A stretch of DNA of 64,000 nucleotides from Acanthochlamys bracteata (lineage: Eukaryota > Streptophyta > Magnoliopsida > Pandanales > Velloziaceae): NCBI GenBank assembly GCA_019914995.1, contig CM034141.1, positions 4,194,001 to 4,258,000 on the forward strand, written 5' to 3'. The notes below the pieces were generated by a model. It was not told the DNA's origin, did not search any database, and saw only the letters and a list, made by a program, of their open reading frames with translations. The translations under genes and the position numbers were made by a program. Position 1 is the first letter of the stretch; each line of letters opens with the position of its first letter. This document shows, one piece after another, positions 47,030-59,935 of this stretch.

Positions 47030-48135
47030 CAGTTGCTTCACAAGGCCATCAAGAAGGTCGCAATCGAGCTTAATTGCTGCTTCTGGCGTCGCCGACGACT
47101 TTTCTTTCTTGTTTTCTTGAACTTCACCGCCGTGCTTGTTACGTTACCGGATTCGAGAGCTGATCTCCGATTCCGATTTTTCTTACGACGATAACACCGT
47201 GTTTCAAAAGGCCCACTTCCAATGAGCCAGCCTGCACAGCTGGTTCCTTGTTCTGCTTCAAAGAGACGCAAAGCTTGTAGAGAGCCGTGACAGCGTCCCT
47301 TCTTCCCCCAGGTGGAACCCGATACAAGTAAGGAAACTAGAGGGAGGATCGCCCCGTATGCTCCGATCGTCGCACAGTCCTCATCATCTGACATAGAAAG
47401 GCTCAGCAGACCGCAGGCGGTGGTCTACTTGGCCACCGTCGTCCCAGTTCGAAGAGCATAACCTAGAGGCTTTATCGCTCCTGGGTCCCTTAGCCTTGCT
47501 CTATTCCCTTCCTACGGCGAGAGGTTGAGCATTGCAGTCACCGCGTTCTCCTGCGTTCCGGGGACCATGCTCCTTAGAATGACCACCAGCACCGGCAAAG
47601 CTCCGCAGGCACCAATCATAGCCTGGAAATCGGATCGGTGCTTCACCAGCAACCCCAACTTCCCCGTCGCCGTGCACTTCGCCTCCGTTGAGGCGGATCT
47701 CGACTCTAAATGCCCTAACGACCGAATCCAACTCTCAGCCGACGCGCTCTCGAGTATCTCCGATGGAGACACAATGCTCTTACCCGCGGGCCAAACAGTA
47801 CTACCGATTCTTCCTCCCCCATGACTACTGCCGTCGTCATTCTTCTGTTGATATTGATCTTGATGGATGACGTGGTTGGAGGCGGGACGCTGGAGCTTGC
47901 CGAAGATGCTGGAGGTGAAGTCCGATAAGAGGAGTTATCCTCCTGCCTGAGGCAGACATCATCATCGTCATCATCAAGGCCGAGGAGATGAGCGGCGAAG
48001 TCAACGTCGGAGAGGTACTTATGGGGGCATGCGGCAGAAGTAGAGTGGCAAAGTAAGCTCTTTTGGTTGCAGAACATGCTCCATATAGGATTAGATTTTA
48101 GATTGCGGCAGATCGCCACGCGGACCGATCGACTT
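47030..48135 (-). pseudogene. Armadillo-repeat protein pseudogene (plant U-box/ARM type)
   Basis: Matches plant ARM-repeat proteins of the PUB family. In order on the minus strand: GLLVKHRSDFQAMIGACGAL and GTQENAVTAMLNLS (47660-47515), then TTACGLLSLSMSDDEDCATI and GAYGAILPLVSLLVSGST (47420-47310), then DAVTALYKLCVSLKQNKE (47290-47230). Stops and frame changes separate them. The region upstream (48130-47780) encodes an Asp- and Ser-rich stretch with SDVDFAAHLLGLDDDDDD. No U-box domain is visible, so the parent may be an ARM-only member. A family A element lies at the upstream edge, and the apparent start codon MKNF belongs to that element. Confidence 0.8.
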
Positions 48136-48136
48136 G

Positions 48137-48347
48137 GGGCGTCCGACAGTCTTTGCGAAATGAAATTTTTCAAAATAAAAAATATTTATTTTTTTAATTT
48201 TTAATATAATAATAAAAATATATAATTAAAAGTTTTATTATATAACTTTTTTTATATTTTGTAAATTTTTAAATAAATTTTTTAAATAATATATATTAAA
48301 ACATAAAATTAAAATTAAAAATTGTTAACGTCCAATCGAACGGGCTC
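48137..48347 (+). mobile_element. Family A MITE at the edge of the ARM pseudogene
   Basis: Begins GGGCGTCCGACAGTCTTTGC and ends AATCGAACGGGCTC. TTG occurs on both sides (48134-48136 and 48348-48350). It is a shorter version of the family, 211 bp, with the same core order. Confidence 0.75.
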
Positions 48348-48350
48348 TTG

Positions 48351-48602
48351 GAGAGACTTTTTCTATATTTTCTTTTTTTTCAATTTTTTTATTTCATATT
48401 TTTTAATATATATTTTTAAAATATATAAAAATTTTATTTAAAAATTTAGAAAATGTAGAAAAATTTTATAGAGTGAGATCTTTTTATTGCATATTTTTAT
48501 TATTTTTTTGAAAATAAAAAAAATAAAACTCATTTTTTAAAAAAAACAAAAATATTTTCTATTTTAAAAAAACTCTATTTTATAAGCACTTCCGAACGCT
48601 CC
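48351..48602 (-). mobile_element. Family A MITE, reversed, abutting the previous copy
   Basis: Read on the minus strand it starts GGAGCGTTCGGAAGTGCTTA and follows the family A core closely (AAATAGAGTTTTTTTAAAAT, AAATATTTTTGTTTTTT). Together with 48137-48347 it makes a tail-to-tail pair that forms a long imperfect hairpin. Confidence 0.82.
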
Positions 48603-49960
48603 GGAGAGATTTTCGCCTAATTTGACCTACCTATTGTTGTAAAAGGTGTTGTGTTAAAAACGTGTTTAACTAGCATTTGAATTTTTTTTGTCAAAAATTT
48701 AATTTCAATTCACAAAAGTTATAAAGATATTAAACTTATTTTTTTAAAAAATTACTTTTAAAATTTTAATTTAAAACTAAAAATTGCACCTTTTAACTTA
48801 TTTTTAATAAAAACTTGTATAAAAGTTAAATTTAATTTTCAATTTTTATTTTTAAATAAATTTTTTGAAACTCATTTGTGATTACACATTTAAAAATAAT
48901 AAAACAACGTAGTAATTGCTCACGAATGATAATCTATAATTTCTAATTTATCAAATAATAATAATACCTAAAGTTCGCCTCACGTGGTCGACACATTGTG
49001 TGGCGTTACTTGAAGAGTTTTTTAGTAATTGTAAAAATTATTTTTTTAGTCAGATTTGAAACTTTAACTTATTTTCTTGTATTTTAATTTTATATCAAAT
49101 TTACATAATTTTACATCTAATTTATTTGCTATTGAATTCAATGGTTTAAAAACTCAGTTATATAGATTCCATTTGGACGTGTTGAAACTTTTATGCTTTT
49201 GAATAAAGCTGATTTAAAATATTTAAAACGGCTGTGAAGTTTTTGCTATAAAAGTAATTTTATGCTAAAAAATATTCAGATAAATTATTACTGTATCGTA
49301 TCTTTTTTAATACTGAAAGCTGAATAAAATGTTTGGCTAAACTTATGCTTATTTTTGTATAAAATATAAAATAACTGAAATACTCCTGATATAATAATTG
49401 ATATATTATAAAATTTTTAATTCTTTTTTATATATTATTTATTTTTTAGATTTAATAAATTTATTATGTAAAAATTATATAAATAATTACTTGTATCAAT
49501 ATTTATAAATTTATTGATAAATTTTATTATTAATATCAATCAATAATTAATTTGAATGATATTAATTATATAATTATTATTATAATATTAAATTTGAAAT
49601 ATATATAACTTATTATTAAATTTTTATATTATTTAAATAATTAATATAATGTGGTAATTTTACAAATTTACCGTTAATAATATAATCATTTCGTAGGAAG
49701 AACGAAAAAGCATCCGCAATGTTTTTTTCTTAAAAATATTTCTTTTTTAAAAAATATTATTGAAAGTACTTTAATAAAGCTGTAATACCCAAACGCTCCA
49801 AACTCTATTTCGTGAGCCCAAAAAAAACACATCCAAAACAGGGCTTACTACGTACCCATTAAAAAAACTCGACACAACCAAACGTTCATCTCCAAATTTG
49901 CAGTCCCTGTAAACAAATTCGCTAACCAATCCCAGCCCATTTCCGCCGAGAAACGTATAG
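48603..49960. repeat. AT-rich spacer with a probable larger inverted-repeat element
   Basis: No coding sequence. Within it, 49170-49795 may be one element: the left side reads TTCCATTTGGACGTGTTGAA and the right side ends TGTAATACCCAAACGCTCC, whose complement GGAGCGTTTGGGTATTACAG resembles the family A end. The interior is not the usual family A core. Boundaries are uncertain. Confidence 0.45.
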
Positions 49961-49962
49961 AG

Positions 49963-50145
49963 ACGGTTTGGTATTACTTTTCCAAAAAAAAAAATTTTTT
50001 AATTTTATATTTTTAAATTTTTTATAAAATATTTAAAATATTTTATTTTAAATTATAAAAAAGTTAAAAATATACTACATTTACAAAAACAAAAAATTTT
50101 AATTTCAAAAAATTTTATTTTAAAAATAATCCCAAACCCCGCCAG
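49963..50145. mobile_element. Short family A-like MITE upstream of the PPR remnant
   Basis: A compact, nearly symmetrical AT-rich element. The left end ACGGTTTGGTATTACTTTTC and right end AATAATCCCAAACCCCG are inverted, and internal A and T runs let the whole 183 bp fold on itself. It ends next to the first sequence that resembles a PPR gene. Confidence 0.65.
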
Positions 50146-50149
50146 GTCG

Positions 50150-51620
50150 TCCTCATCCACCGTCTCCGTAACACGAGGACTTCTTCTCCGTTACTCCAAT
50201 GTTGCTTCCTCTCTTCATCAACTTCTCCCGTTGAATCCAACGCCGGCGGCAATAGCGATCTCGCTCACCTAGTCCAGTCACCATCCAAACCAATCATCAC
50301 TTGGCAGGATGTTATAATACCATCTTGAATCGTCCCAGATAAATCAATCACAACAATATGAATTTGTTGCTGCGGCAACTTCGGTCCGCTCCGGATCAGT
50401 GGAGTTGTCAATTAGTTTCCTGAAAAATAGTGAGAAATCGTGCTCCACATCTTACAATATAATGATCCAGATGCTTGGTTGCAGTAAGAATGTACATGAG
50501 TTCTGGGATTTGGTTTAGAAGTTAGGGTTCAGGATATCACGGAGCACGTATGATAATTGATGAGAGCGTTGCAAAGATGGGTTTAAGTTGAAATTGTTGA
50601 AGGAAATTGATTTTTTGAACTCTCCACCGAATGTGGTTGGTTGAGCGTGGAGGAGTTTCGAGGTGTGGTTGATAGGATGAAGGACGGTGGTTATGAATTG
50701 GAGATAGATACGTTTACTAAGGTCTCAGAGAAGTTTTACAGGAGGAAGATGGTAAAAAAATTGTTGGTCTTGTATGAGTTTGCTATGGGCAGTTCCGAGA
50801 AGCCCACGTGTGCTGATTTGTGTTGTATTGAAAAAAGTTGTAGTGATTAAGGGCTTTGATCTAAGATTGATATCTAGGGTGGTTAGCACTTATACAAGTG
50901 AAGGGATGACCTCTGTAGTGGATAGTTCTGACTTTGATTCAGTTATCAAGTCTCTCATGAGTGTTGGTAGATTGTCTGAGTGTGACAAGGCCTTGAAAGC
51001 CGTGGAGGATGGGGTTTTGGTTGCCAACAGTGTCACAGTTGAACGAGTCCTTAATGGACTCTGGGATGTTGGAGGAACAGACAGGTCATTTGGATAAAGC
51101 TTTGCCATGGATCTGGGAAATGACAGAAACAACACATTATGAATTGTGTTCTCTTCAAAGTACTAGTGAGTGGTTTCTGTCAAAAGAATAGAGCAAGTGA
51201 TGCAGTGAAGATTCTCAAAGAGATGGCTACCAAGGAAAGTTTGAAACTATGGCACTGTACATACAAGCTTTTGATTGGCAAGTTGATAGCCAAGGAAATA
51301 TTAAAGATGCTTCAACTTTATTGAGGTTGATGAAGAGTAACGGTTACCCACTTTATGGAACCATTCCTACGCTCTGTCTCAAAATGGGGAAGTGTGGACG
51401 ATGCCGCTACCTTTTTGAAGGCAATTACAGTAAAGGAGTTTCTATCGAAGGCCTTTTCTTGTGCGTCTTTGAGGAACTGTTGAATGCCAGGTGGCATGAA
51501 GCAGATCAAGATGTGTTTTCCATTTCTCCAGGTTCTGTGCGTAATCATGCTGATGTTTTGGAACTCCTCTACTCCTCTAAGCCAAATGAATATTCAGTTG
51601 GTGCAGCCATTTGAGTTTCC
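50150..51620 (+). pseudogene. Pentatricopeptide-repeat (PPR) gene remnant
   Basis: Resembles mitochondrial PPR proteins of the At5g15980/At3g02490 kind, which bind organelle RNA. In order: STSYNIMIQMLGCSKNVHEF (50460), VEEFRGVVDRMKDGGYELEI (50641), FDSVIKSLMSVGRLSECDKA (50935-50990), KILKEMATKE (51215), TYKLLI and KDASTLLRLMKSNGYP (51265-51350), then HADVLELLYSSKPNEYS near the C-terminus (51550). The blocks keep the parent's order and spacing but lie in different frames with stops between them, so the gene is broken many times. No intron explains the shifts, and these PPR genes usually lack introns. Confidence 0.82.
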
Positions 51621-53125
51621 TGCATCTCAATGGTTTGTTTTCTCCCAACAAATAAGAGAACACGAACCTTATTCAAGAACAACTACTTGTTAGGAACATC
51701 TTGTCAGGATAATATTAACTATTCACGCTTTTGGAGCATATGCAGTGTACAGTAACTATTTTTCAGGTTTATCCTTGTACCTCTTGTGAGTTCTTTGATG
51801 AAGTTTCTCTATGGACTTAAAGGTATGTTTCTTTATTTTATGACAACAATCTGTTTTTTTTTTTGTATTTGATCATAGTCCTATCTGTGAAAGAGTTTAC
51901 AGATAGTAATGTTCAAAGATTGAGCCAAAAACTTTCCTCAAAAGAGCAAGAGCAATTGTTTTTCAATATTTAAGTCCCATAGTAGTAGAATCCTTGATTT
52001 GCTAATATTATTTGCATAATTGATTATCCATTTAGGTTATGTACATGTGGCCTGTTTACCATTTGACACTTTATTTCCTAAATTTAAACTTATTGAGTAA
52101 CTGTAAAGTCATTGTGATAAACACTTTATGCTTCCATTCTCAAGATAAAACAGACCTCTTTAATCTTGTTTCTTAGTTCAGGTTGATCATCTAATGGAAA
52201 TTAGGAACAATATCCCTTCAATGCCCACTAGCTGATTAGCATTAGAAATGCACATTGTAAAAAATTGCCTTTTGGTCACTTTTCTTTCAAGAGAAGTCTA
52301 GTTTACAGTAAAGTTTTCATGGCTTGTGTTCACTGATCTCACTTTTTATGTTTGGGTGAACAAATGTAATTGACCTGATGTCTATCTAGCTGATGAATGG
52401 GTTGTTGACTTGTTGTGTTAGAATATCATTTTCGCATGAGTTATGTGTGCATGGTGAATGTTCTTGTAACGTCTTGTGAATCTCTAGTGTTTGCTTTGGT
52501 TGTGTCAGCTTTCTATTTCTTTCTAGTATGCAAGCAGTGTGTCCACTTTTTCTAACTCAAACGGCTTATTGTAGTGATATCATCTACTTTTGTTAAGCCA
52601 GACAGCTTGTAGTGAGACATCAGATATTCTAGAGTGTGATTAGTATCCACATTTGAGCATCCCAGCATTTCTGCTACGTTTTCAAGTTTATAAGCTCATT
52701 TACCTATTTATTAACGCTTTTCTGTTTATATAATCTTTCTGAAGTTAGACTCAGCTGTTCATCTTTTTCCAAGCAATCCACAGTTACTGTTCTGAATTAG
52801 CATAGTCATTGCGAGGTAGCCAACTCTTGTCTGCTTTGGTCACCTCTAGGTCAGTATTGGTTGATCTTCATGTTAAGCATTATTTCTGAATGCTATTTTA
52901 GTTGCTGATATGCTCTTTTGTTTGTGGAATTCTGAATGACTGCCACAATTTTTGGAAATAAAGAATCAGTTCCTGCAAAAGAACAACAATTTTGCTTGAG
53001 TTGCTCATTTCTTTTTCCAAAAATCATGAGTGCATGTGGAAACTATCAATCAGTAGACAATATGAAGAATTGATAAGGAGGTAAAGTTACTCAATGCCAA
53101 AGATTTTGCCACTTTATTTATTAAT
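51621..53125. other. Spacer between the PPR remnant and the BTB/NPH3 gene
   Basis: About 1.5 kb with no long open frame, repeat end or RNA gene that I can identify. Its composition is less AT-rich than the MITE zones and resembles UTR or intron sequence, so a transcribed non-coding part of either neighbour is possible. Confidence 0.45.
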
Positions 53126-55914
53126 TTATCTGGTTTGCTTGGACTTAGACTTGGCACTTGATCCTTCCTGTCTCTCCCGTACCATCTCCTTCTCCTTTCT
53201 TGCCTCTTTTGGCTCTGATATTGACAAGGATCTATTCATTGGTTCACCCCTCTGCCTAATTTGTGCAAGCTCTTCAGTCCTTGACCTTGAATTCTGTACC
53301 TCAGAACTAGTTGAAGGCTCATACGAGGTGCGATTTGGTGGGACACTACTACCTCCCCTGGCTGTCCTTTCTTGTTCTAAGAAGAGAAGCTGTACAACTA
53401 TCCTCAAAGGTAGCCGATCATTCGTTATGGCATGAGTCCGTGCATCTGGTGACAATTTGCGACAGTCCATAACATGGCATAGTTGCTTCTTCTCAGCCTT
53501 GCTTAGCTCTGGATGCTCCTAAGGTGGTTAATATAAGTTACAATCAGTTGCACATTGTTCCCACTCAATCTTAAGCTGCGTGTTGAACCAAGGATGATCA
53601 TATATTGTTACCTTGAGGTATGTATCAATCGCCTGGTACAGGTCATCATGCCGCTGCCGAGCTATGTCTGGCAAGGATTCTATAAGATCAATGAACTCTG
53701 ACACAGGGAGCTCATGATTATTGGCAATCACTTGCAAGTATGTGTCAAAAATGTTTGCCACCCTTGTCATTGCAGTGGCCATTCGTCCAGTATCTTCTTG
53801 ACGTAATGGAAGATGAAACTGTGCCAAAAAGCTCTCCAGTAGGGCCTCTACCATACCAACATCATAAGAGTTCGGATTTGATGGTGATGGGAAGATCAGA
53901 TCTGTTGCAGCTACTTCGTCTAGTTGACGGCCAGCTCTCCGAATGAGCTCAGCCTTCAGGGATGGCGAAGAGCCTACTAGGTTTGCAAACTTAAGTAGCT
54001 TCAGCAGGAAGCGTCCTGCAACCGATCCATATTCCAAAGGGATCATACTGACTATGCACTCAAGCATGCGTTGGTAGTTACTGACCACGTCTTCGCTGGT
54101 GTTTTGTCTCTCTTTTTCTGCTGGATCTGGCAGGTGTTTACATGCATAGACATGAAGTGCCTCCCCAATTAGCGGTGGTGGTAGCTGTTTTGTTGATCGA
54201 ACAGAGGAAATAATGGTCCTGAAGATGTCCAAGTTGAGTTCGGCAATGTCTTCTGTCCACCAATCCCTAGGTGCAGATTTGTGCTGCTTGCTTGAGTATC
54301 CTGGTCTTGTGTACGTAAACGACCATGTGACCTGGTAGTAAGATGCATAAGCATTTATCAAAACCGGCAGCAAGTAAGGCTACCTTATTAAGAGGGAGGC
54401 ATGTGTCCGATTTGTATATTTAATAGAGTATATTCAGATTAGTGGTTGTGCAAATATATTCTAAATGTCATGGACAGTAATGATTGGAAACTGAAAGATT
54501 AAGCAGTAGTAGCTAAACAGCAGAACACTGAGGCCGTGGTTGAAGCTTGTGGCACACACATTCGACATCAATATCATGTCACATCTTAGCTAAATGCAAT
54601 ATCAGCCATGGTAAGAGATTGATCCTTTTACTGGATACTTATAAGTATTTTAGTTCTGATACTTATTTTGTTATTAACTTTGTTTACTAATATATAAAAT
54701 TGCTAACGAACCTTTGAGGGGTGTGTAATAATCTTGTTAATGACTGAGTCTATGCAGGGCCGAACTATTCTGGGGCTGTCCGACCATCCAGGGAACTTCC
54801 CTACAGATTGAAGGATGGCGATGCAGTCCTTCCAGCCATGGAGGATGCAAGAATCAAAGAACAACTCGAGCTTCATTATAAAGTTCCCCTGGGAAACTGA
54901 CTCAGTCATCCGTAGAAATTTGGCGGCAGAGAAGGCCTCTACAAAATTGTGTGCACTGAGGTTGATAGTGATCCCGTAGCAGAATTTGGCACAAAGCTCG
55001 AAGGCCTCCTCTCCACCTGGGATGTCATGAAGAGCAACAGGGGCATTGCTGTGTGAAGACGAATCGGAGTTGGAGCATAAACGCTGCAGGAGTCCGCACT
55101 TAAGAAGAAGTGGAAACTACAGTTAAAAAGACTGAAATCAAGAACTTTGAACAAATATTTGTACTGCATACTCCTGTAATCATGCTTCTGAGAATGCCTT
55201 CGAAATGTGTTAGGTGAACTTGCGTGCTCAAGTTGCAGTCTGCCAAGAGTGTGGAATTTGGAGTGGAAGCTTGTAGGAGTTTAACGAAGACATTATGTGG
55301 AGGATATGGTGCAGAAACTTTGACCTTAATTCCAGGTTTGATTTTTCATTGGAGATGTTATGACCATAACATCTGCATATATTACAAGAAACATGGTTTG
55401 CTTTGGTTCAATGTCCGAGTCGCACCAGAATTTCGTTTGCTAGATGGATTGCATACTGCAGACGTGCATTCATAGTTCTTAACTTTTACAAGAAAAAAGA
55501 CTCTTTGCAGTGTGTTTATCAAGCATCTGAAACAGATGCGTTGTCTTATAAGAAAGCTAAATGGATGCAAAGCAGTGGGCAGATATATAGAGGATGTGCT
55601 ATATGCAGCATGCTCCTCGTGTTAAATCTGTACTATTAGAAGTTGTCTCGTTCCTTTTTGTTAGACACAAATGAATGGAAGTTCACATGTATATGAGACA
55701 GAGGTACCTTGTGTAACGTGTATCTTGTGTTGTTAACTTGGATAATGAGATCAGGTGGTACATCTGATCTTACAGACCTGCAGTTGAAATAAGATTGTTA
55801 TACAAAAACTTCTTCGAAAGCAAGTCTCTGCTGAGTTTTTGAGAAGTTGGTGTACCTCGAAGCCTCTTCTGTGTAGAAGGTGTCTGGCTTTATTCCAATT
55901 TTCATATACTTCAT
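53126..55914 (-). CDS. BTB/POZ and NPH3 domain protein (5 exons)
   Basis: Substrate adaptor for a CUL3 ubiquitin ligase in the NPH3/RPT2-like family, which includes phototropism and auxin-signalling proteins. Exons on the minus strand: 55914-55856, 55777-55708, 55116-54712, 54331-53612, 53518-53126, in phase, 548 residues. The start MKYMKIGIKPDTFYTEEAS aligns with MKFMKLGxKPDTF of the family. BTB domain about 28-125 (LHKFPLLLKCGLLQRL, FELCAKFCYGITINLSAHN). NPH3 domain about 198-450 (DWWTEDIAELNLDIF, LIGEALHVYACKHL, SMIPLEYGSVAGRFLLKLLK, CRKLSPDARTHAITNDRLPL, VVQLLFLEQER). The Lys/Arg/Ser-rich tail is shorter than in NPH3 itself and lacks an obvious coiled coil. No disruptions. The second exon of 70 bp is easily missed. 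Confidence 0.95.
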
Positions 55915-58090
55915 CTTCACAATTCTTTCCCGCGTCCCTGAATGACATGAGATTCTTTCAGTTGAAGACGCTTCTCCTACTGGAAAAAAAAGAATACCAT
56001 CTCAGGGTTACAGAAACGATCGGTATTTGATTGCTTTCGGTGTCAGATTGAAGCAAAAGTTTTGTTCCTGCAGATTTCGAGCAAGTGAAAGGTGATTGGA
56101 CTCGCCACCCGCAATTAATCGGAGTTCGATTGGACTCATGAACCAATCAACCTACCGTCATCACTAATAGAATTTACGCTTATGCAAGCCACAATGGAGA
56201 CAGATAAAAATCCAGTGAACTCTTATTAGTTTCAAGTTACATATATAAGCATGATTAGGATACTCAAAGATTTGGGAACGATAAAGTGTTGTTAGTGTGC
56301 TTAAACACCATAATCTTAAAGGCATTATGGATGGGACCTCGTAGGGTTTGATTGCACATCAATGTCTTGAAAATGCTTGCCATCTACCAACTCCATTCCA
56401 ATAGATGAGACACCGAAAAGGTTTGAGAACCAACTAAGGTATTAAAGCCAATACTAAAGGTTACTGAAATGCTTCATGTCCCACCTTGTTCATGAAACGT
56501 TTCTAACTTAAACAAGGCAAGCTAACCAAAGAAGAAACTGCGTGAACTTCAAATGCTCGACTTGAGTATAACTTTAAGTTGTGTTATTGAAAAGTTCGAC
56601 TTAATTAGCCCATCTTATGACTCGCTGAAAATTTTTCATGCAAGTCTGAGAAAAAAACTTGCTATGCCAACCTTTGCTTTCGAGTTTGACAAGAGCTTGA
56701 TCTTAATAAAGTAGAAGGGTGAAGGACACTGTTTTCAGCGAAGGCTCATTAGTTAGTAGTAGATGCCAATGGTGGGTGGGTTCTAACAAAGAGCACAAAA
56801 GCACCCAATTCATTTTAATTTAAAGTAATCGGCAGTGCTTTCTAAGTGCTCTTCTTCTTGGGGACCCATACTTCTTTATGCAAATCTTTGCACTATCTGA
56901 CTGATCAGGGACAACTAACTAAAAATTTTCATTCTATCTTGCCCCGCGCAGAGTCGGTGACTCCAACTGCAACAGATACCCTATTTTAATATGCAGTCAG
57001 AGCAAGTGCTGTTCTGTTATTGATCAAAGAATGGTACAAGATATTATATGACAAAGAGTAGAGACTATAAAAAAGAAAGAGTTGTACAAGTTTAAGGATG
57101 CAATTCATGAGCGTATAAGGGCTTAGACGGGTGCTTTACAAGAAGCAAATAAAAAAAAAAGATCATGACTACAAATTCTCTTCGCAATACACATGTCGTT
57201 ACATATTGGAATGAAAAACTAAACATTGCATGATTTTACATTTCCTAGTGAGTTCATGACCACTTCATCAACACAGATTGTGAGAAACGCCAAGTTTTGG
57301 AAAAAAGACTCTAAATTCAGTAGTAGGATGAACGAAGAAACAAACGACTATAATCGTATAGTGGTCCATCATCTCCATAGATTTGCCCACTATGCAATTC
57401 TTAGGTTTTCCTTTCTAATTGCTGAGCTATACTTCCTTCAGTATCTCCAACTAACTAACAGATGTGGACACCCTCGACATACCAACTAATTAGAGCGTAG
57501 GCCTAGGAACCTAATGTATTAATTATCTGTATTTTGATTTGGACCATTTCCATATGAGAAAGAGAACGATGAATTAATGGCCATGACAAGCACAGGCAGC
57601 GATCATCCTTGTTCTAGTACATGCATGAAGTTAGTGAGAGTACGGTAATTGCCAGAACATAAACATATATATGTATTCAAAGGAGGATGACTAATTCTTG
57701 CAATATTAAAAAAGCAGCAAATGCATATGTGTGTTTATACCACTTGACGTACGTGTTTAATGATAAATTCAGAAATTCAGCATAAACATGCGTGAATTTG
57801 ATCGAAAATTGAATACTTCCGAAGCCTGATACACGTATATATAGAAAGAACAACCTTCAAAAGAAGGGGACTCAGAAATGAAATATAACAAGTCTTTTAA
57901 CTAGCAAGCTTATAAAGAGAGGAAATTTTATAAGTATAGTACTGAAGGCTTACCTCATGAACAAGATTCAGGGAGAGTTAGCTACTAGGGTTGAAAATTT
58001 TCTTGTAGGCAGATTTGTTTGCGTCTGTTATGATGCTTTCTTTACAACACCTGCTCTCCTATAGGATTCCTTCATTAGTTTCCATTAGAC
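55915..58090 (-). promoter_or_regulatory. Upstream region of the BTB/NPH3 gene
   Basis: Non-coding on both strands as far as I can see. It presumably holds the promoter and 5' UTR of the BTB/NPH3 gene nearest to 55914. No core element can be chosen with confidence. Confidence 0.4.
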
Positions 58091-58095
58091 ATGCA

Positions 58096-58130
58096 CAAAG
58101 AAAGAAAGAAAGAAAGAAAGAAGATAGAAA
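58096..58130. repeat. GAAA microsatellite
   Basis: About six tandem AAAG/GAAA units (58097-58121), continuing into a purine-rich tract of AGAGAGA and CTAGAGAGA words up to about 58210. Confidence 0.85.
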
Positions 58131-59935
58131 GAGAGAGAATCAGAGCAATCTAGAGAGAGAAAGAATAAAGAAACTCTAATAATCTAGAGAGACACTAGGA
58201 GAAAGAGGAACAGTGGTATACTGGTGGAATGGATGGGCATGATGAGCTAATGAAAAGCCTTGTTGTGTTTAGTCAATACATCAATGTAGCAGCATCTCTC
58301 TGAGAAATAACAAAGTTTTTCTAGAAAAGTTTTCAAAGTTCTTCATCAATTCTTATTCTACTAATTAACTGGTGTTAGTTATACGAACCTATTTTACGAA
58401 GACTTGACCAATAAAATTTTTACTAATGTTTATTATGTTAACTGAAAGTTTTTCTTTTTAAATAAAATAAATATATCTATACCAAAAATGTAGAAGAGTC
58501 TCCAAATCAACATGTGCTTTAGTTACCTTATGTATTAAGTTTGACAGCAACTTGTTTGAACTATTTGAAAGCGTCTTATGGTGGTTATTATTTGTTCAGA
58601 AAAGCATGATATGGTTATTGAAAATAAAAGGTTAATTTTGAAGCAGTTCCTGGAGTGCATGATTTGTTGGCGCTCTCTGGTGTGCAGTGTGTGGTTGAAT
58701 GAAATTGAAGAAGATATTAATCTCACTGTTTGGGATGATGTTTATAATTGCACTTTCCACTAGCAATAGCAGGAGTATATTCTGTTGTCTAGAGGTCATT
58801 GTCCAAGATCCTGATCATGTTGTCGGCCATCTGTCGTGCTCTCTTTTGCTTCTCCGTCGTTGGTGGTCGGACGATATATGGACCTTATCTTAAATATGGC
58901 AGCACTGATTCTTTTGCCTAGGTTGTCCAGTGGATGATGATATATAGTCTGATACAGGGAAGACTTATCATAACAACGACTACTGTTTTTTTTCCCTCTT
59001 TTTTCCTTTCTTTTGAGTTAAATGACTACTTGTTTTCTTTGAGAAATAATATATCGTAGGTGTGGTTTGTTTGATAGAACTTAGTATAAGCTATACAGTA
59101 TGGATTAGAATGATTTTACAAGAAAAAGTTATCTGGAAAGTAGGGGGGAAAAAAATAGAACTCTACGGAATAAAAACCACACTACCAAAAGCAAATTGAC
59201 TCCCAGCCATAAGGGTAAATTTCTTCGGTTCCCTCGTTGATCCCATGACATACACAGACAAGCAAGGGAAAAATATTTTATATATTGAAAAAACGTCTTT
59301 TTTTTATTAATTTGGAAAGGTATCTAAAATATGTGGCTTAGATTATTAATCAAAATTTCATTTTCTGTGGTTTCTAACTGCTTGGCAGTAGCTATCAAGC
59401 TTATCATGCAATTTTGCTGAAGGCCATGTTTAGAATGGAGGTTTTTGGCGAATCTAGGAAGCAGACGCTTCTCGATAGCATCTGCCTCTAAATAGGAATT
59501 TTGTAGAGCTCCAAATCCCTGTGAATGCTTTGAAACTGATAAAAGCAGGTAACTTTGTTCTTCAATCCCACAATAGAAAGTGTTATGGCAACGTAGGACC
59601 ATACTGCTAACCAGTCAGTATCATAGGGTCGTTTGGAATAATATTCCAGAAAAGCAATATGGTAAAGTTACCAAAACACGGCATGGTAAATCTAGAAATA
59701 AACCTCTAAAATTATGACTAATTTTTAACTTATATCTACTTCATGGTAGTAATAACTAATAAACTGTAAAATAAGTGATAAATACTTTTTGTGTTAAAGG
59801 AAATAAATAAAATATAACAGACTTATTCGGTTATCGTACAAAAAATAATTTAATTTATTAATGAGGATATATTATATTGTAAAATATAATCATATGATAA
59901 AATTTTATATCTAACTCATCTAATGCAATGAGGTG
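58131..59935. other. Spacer with unassigned minus-strand open frame
   Basis: The only stretch of balanced composition with an open frame is 59324-59602 on the minus strand (92 codons, including SYLEADAIEKRLLPRFAKNL). It looks protein-like, with mixed composition, but I cannot name a family and it has no intron partners. It may be a fragment of a decayed gene. Confidence 0.35.

Noticed and set aside
53094-53435. Plus-strand open frame of 113 codons
   Set aside because: Antisense shadow of the last BTB/NPH3 exon.
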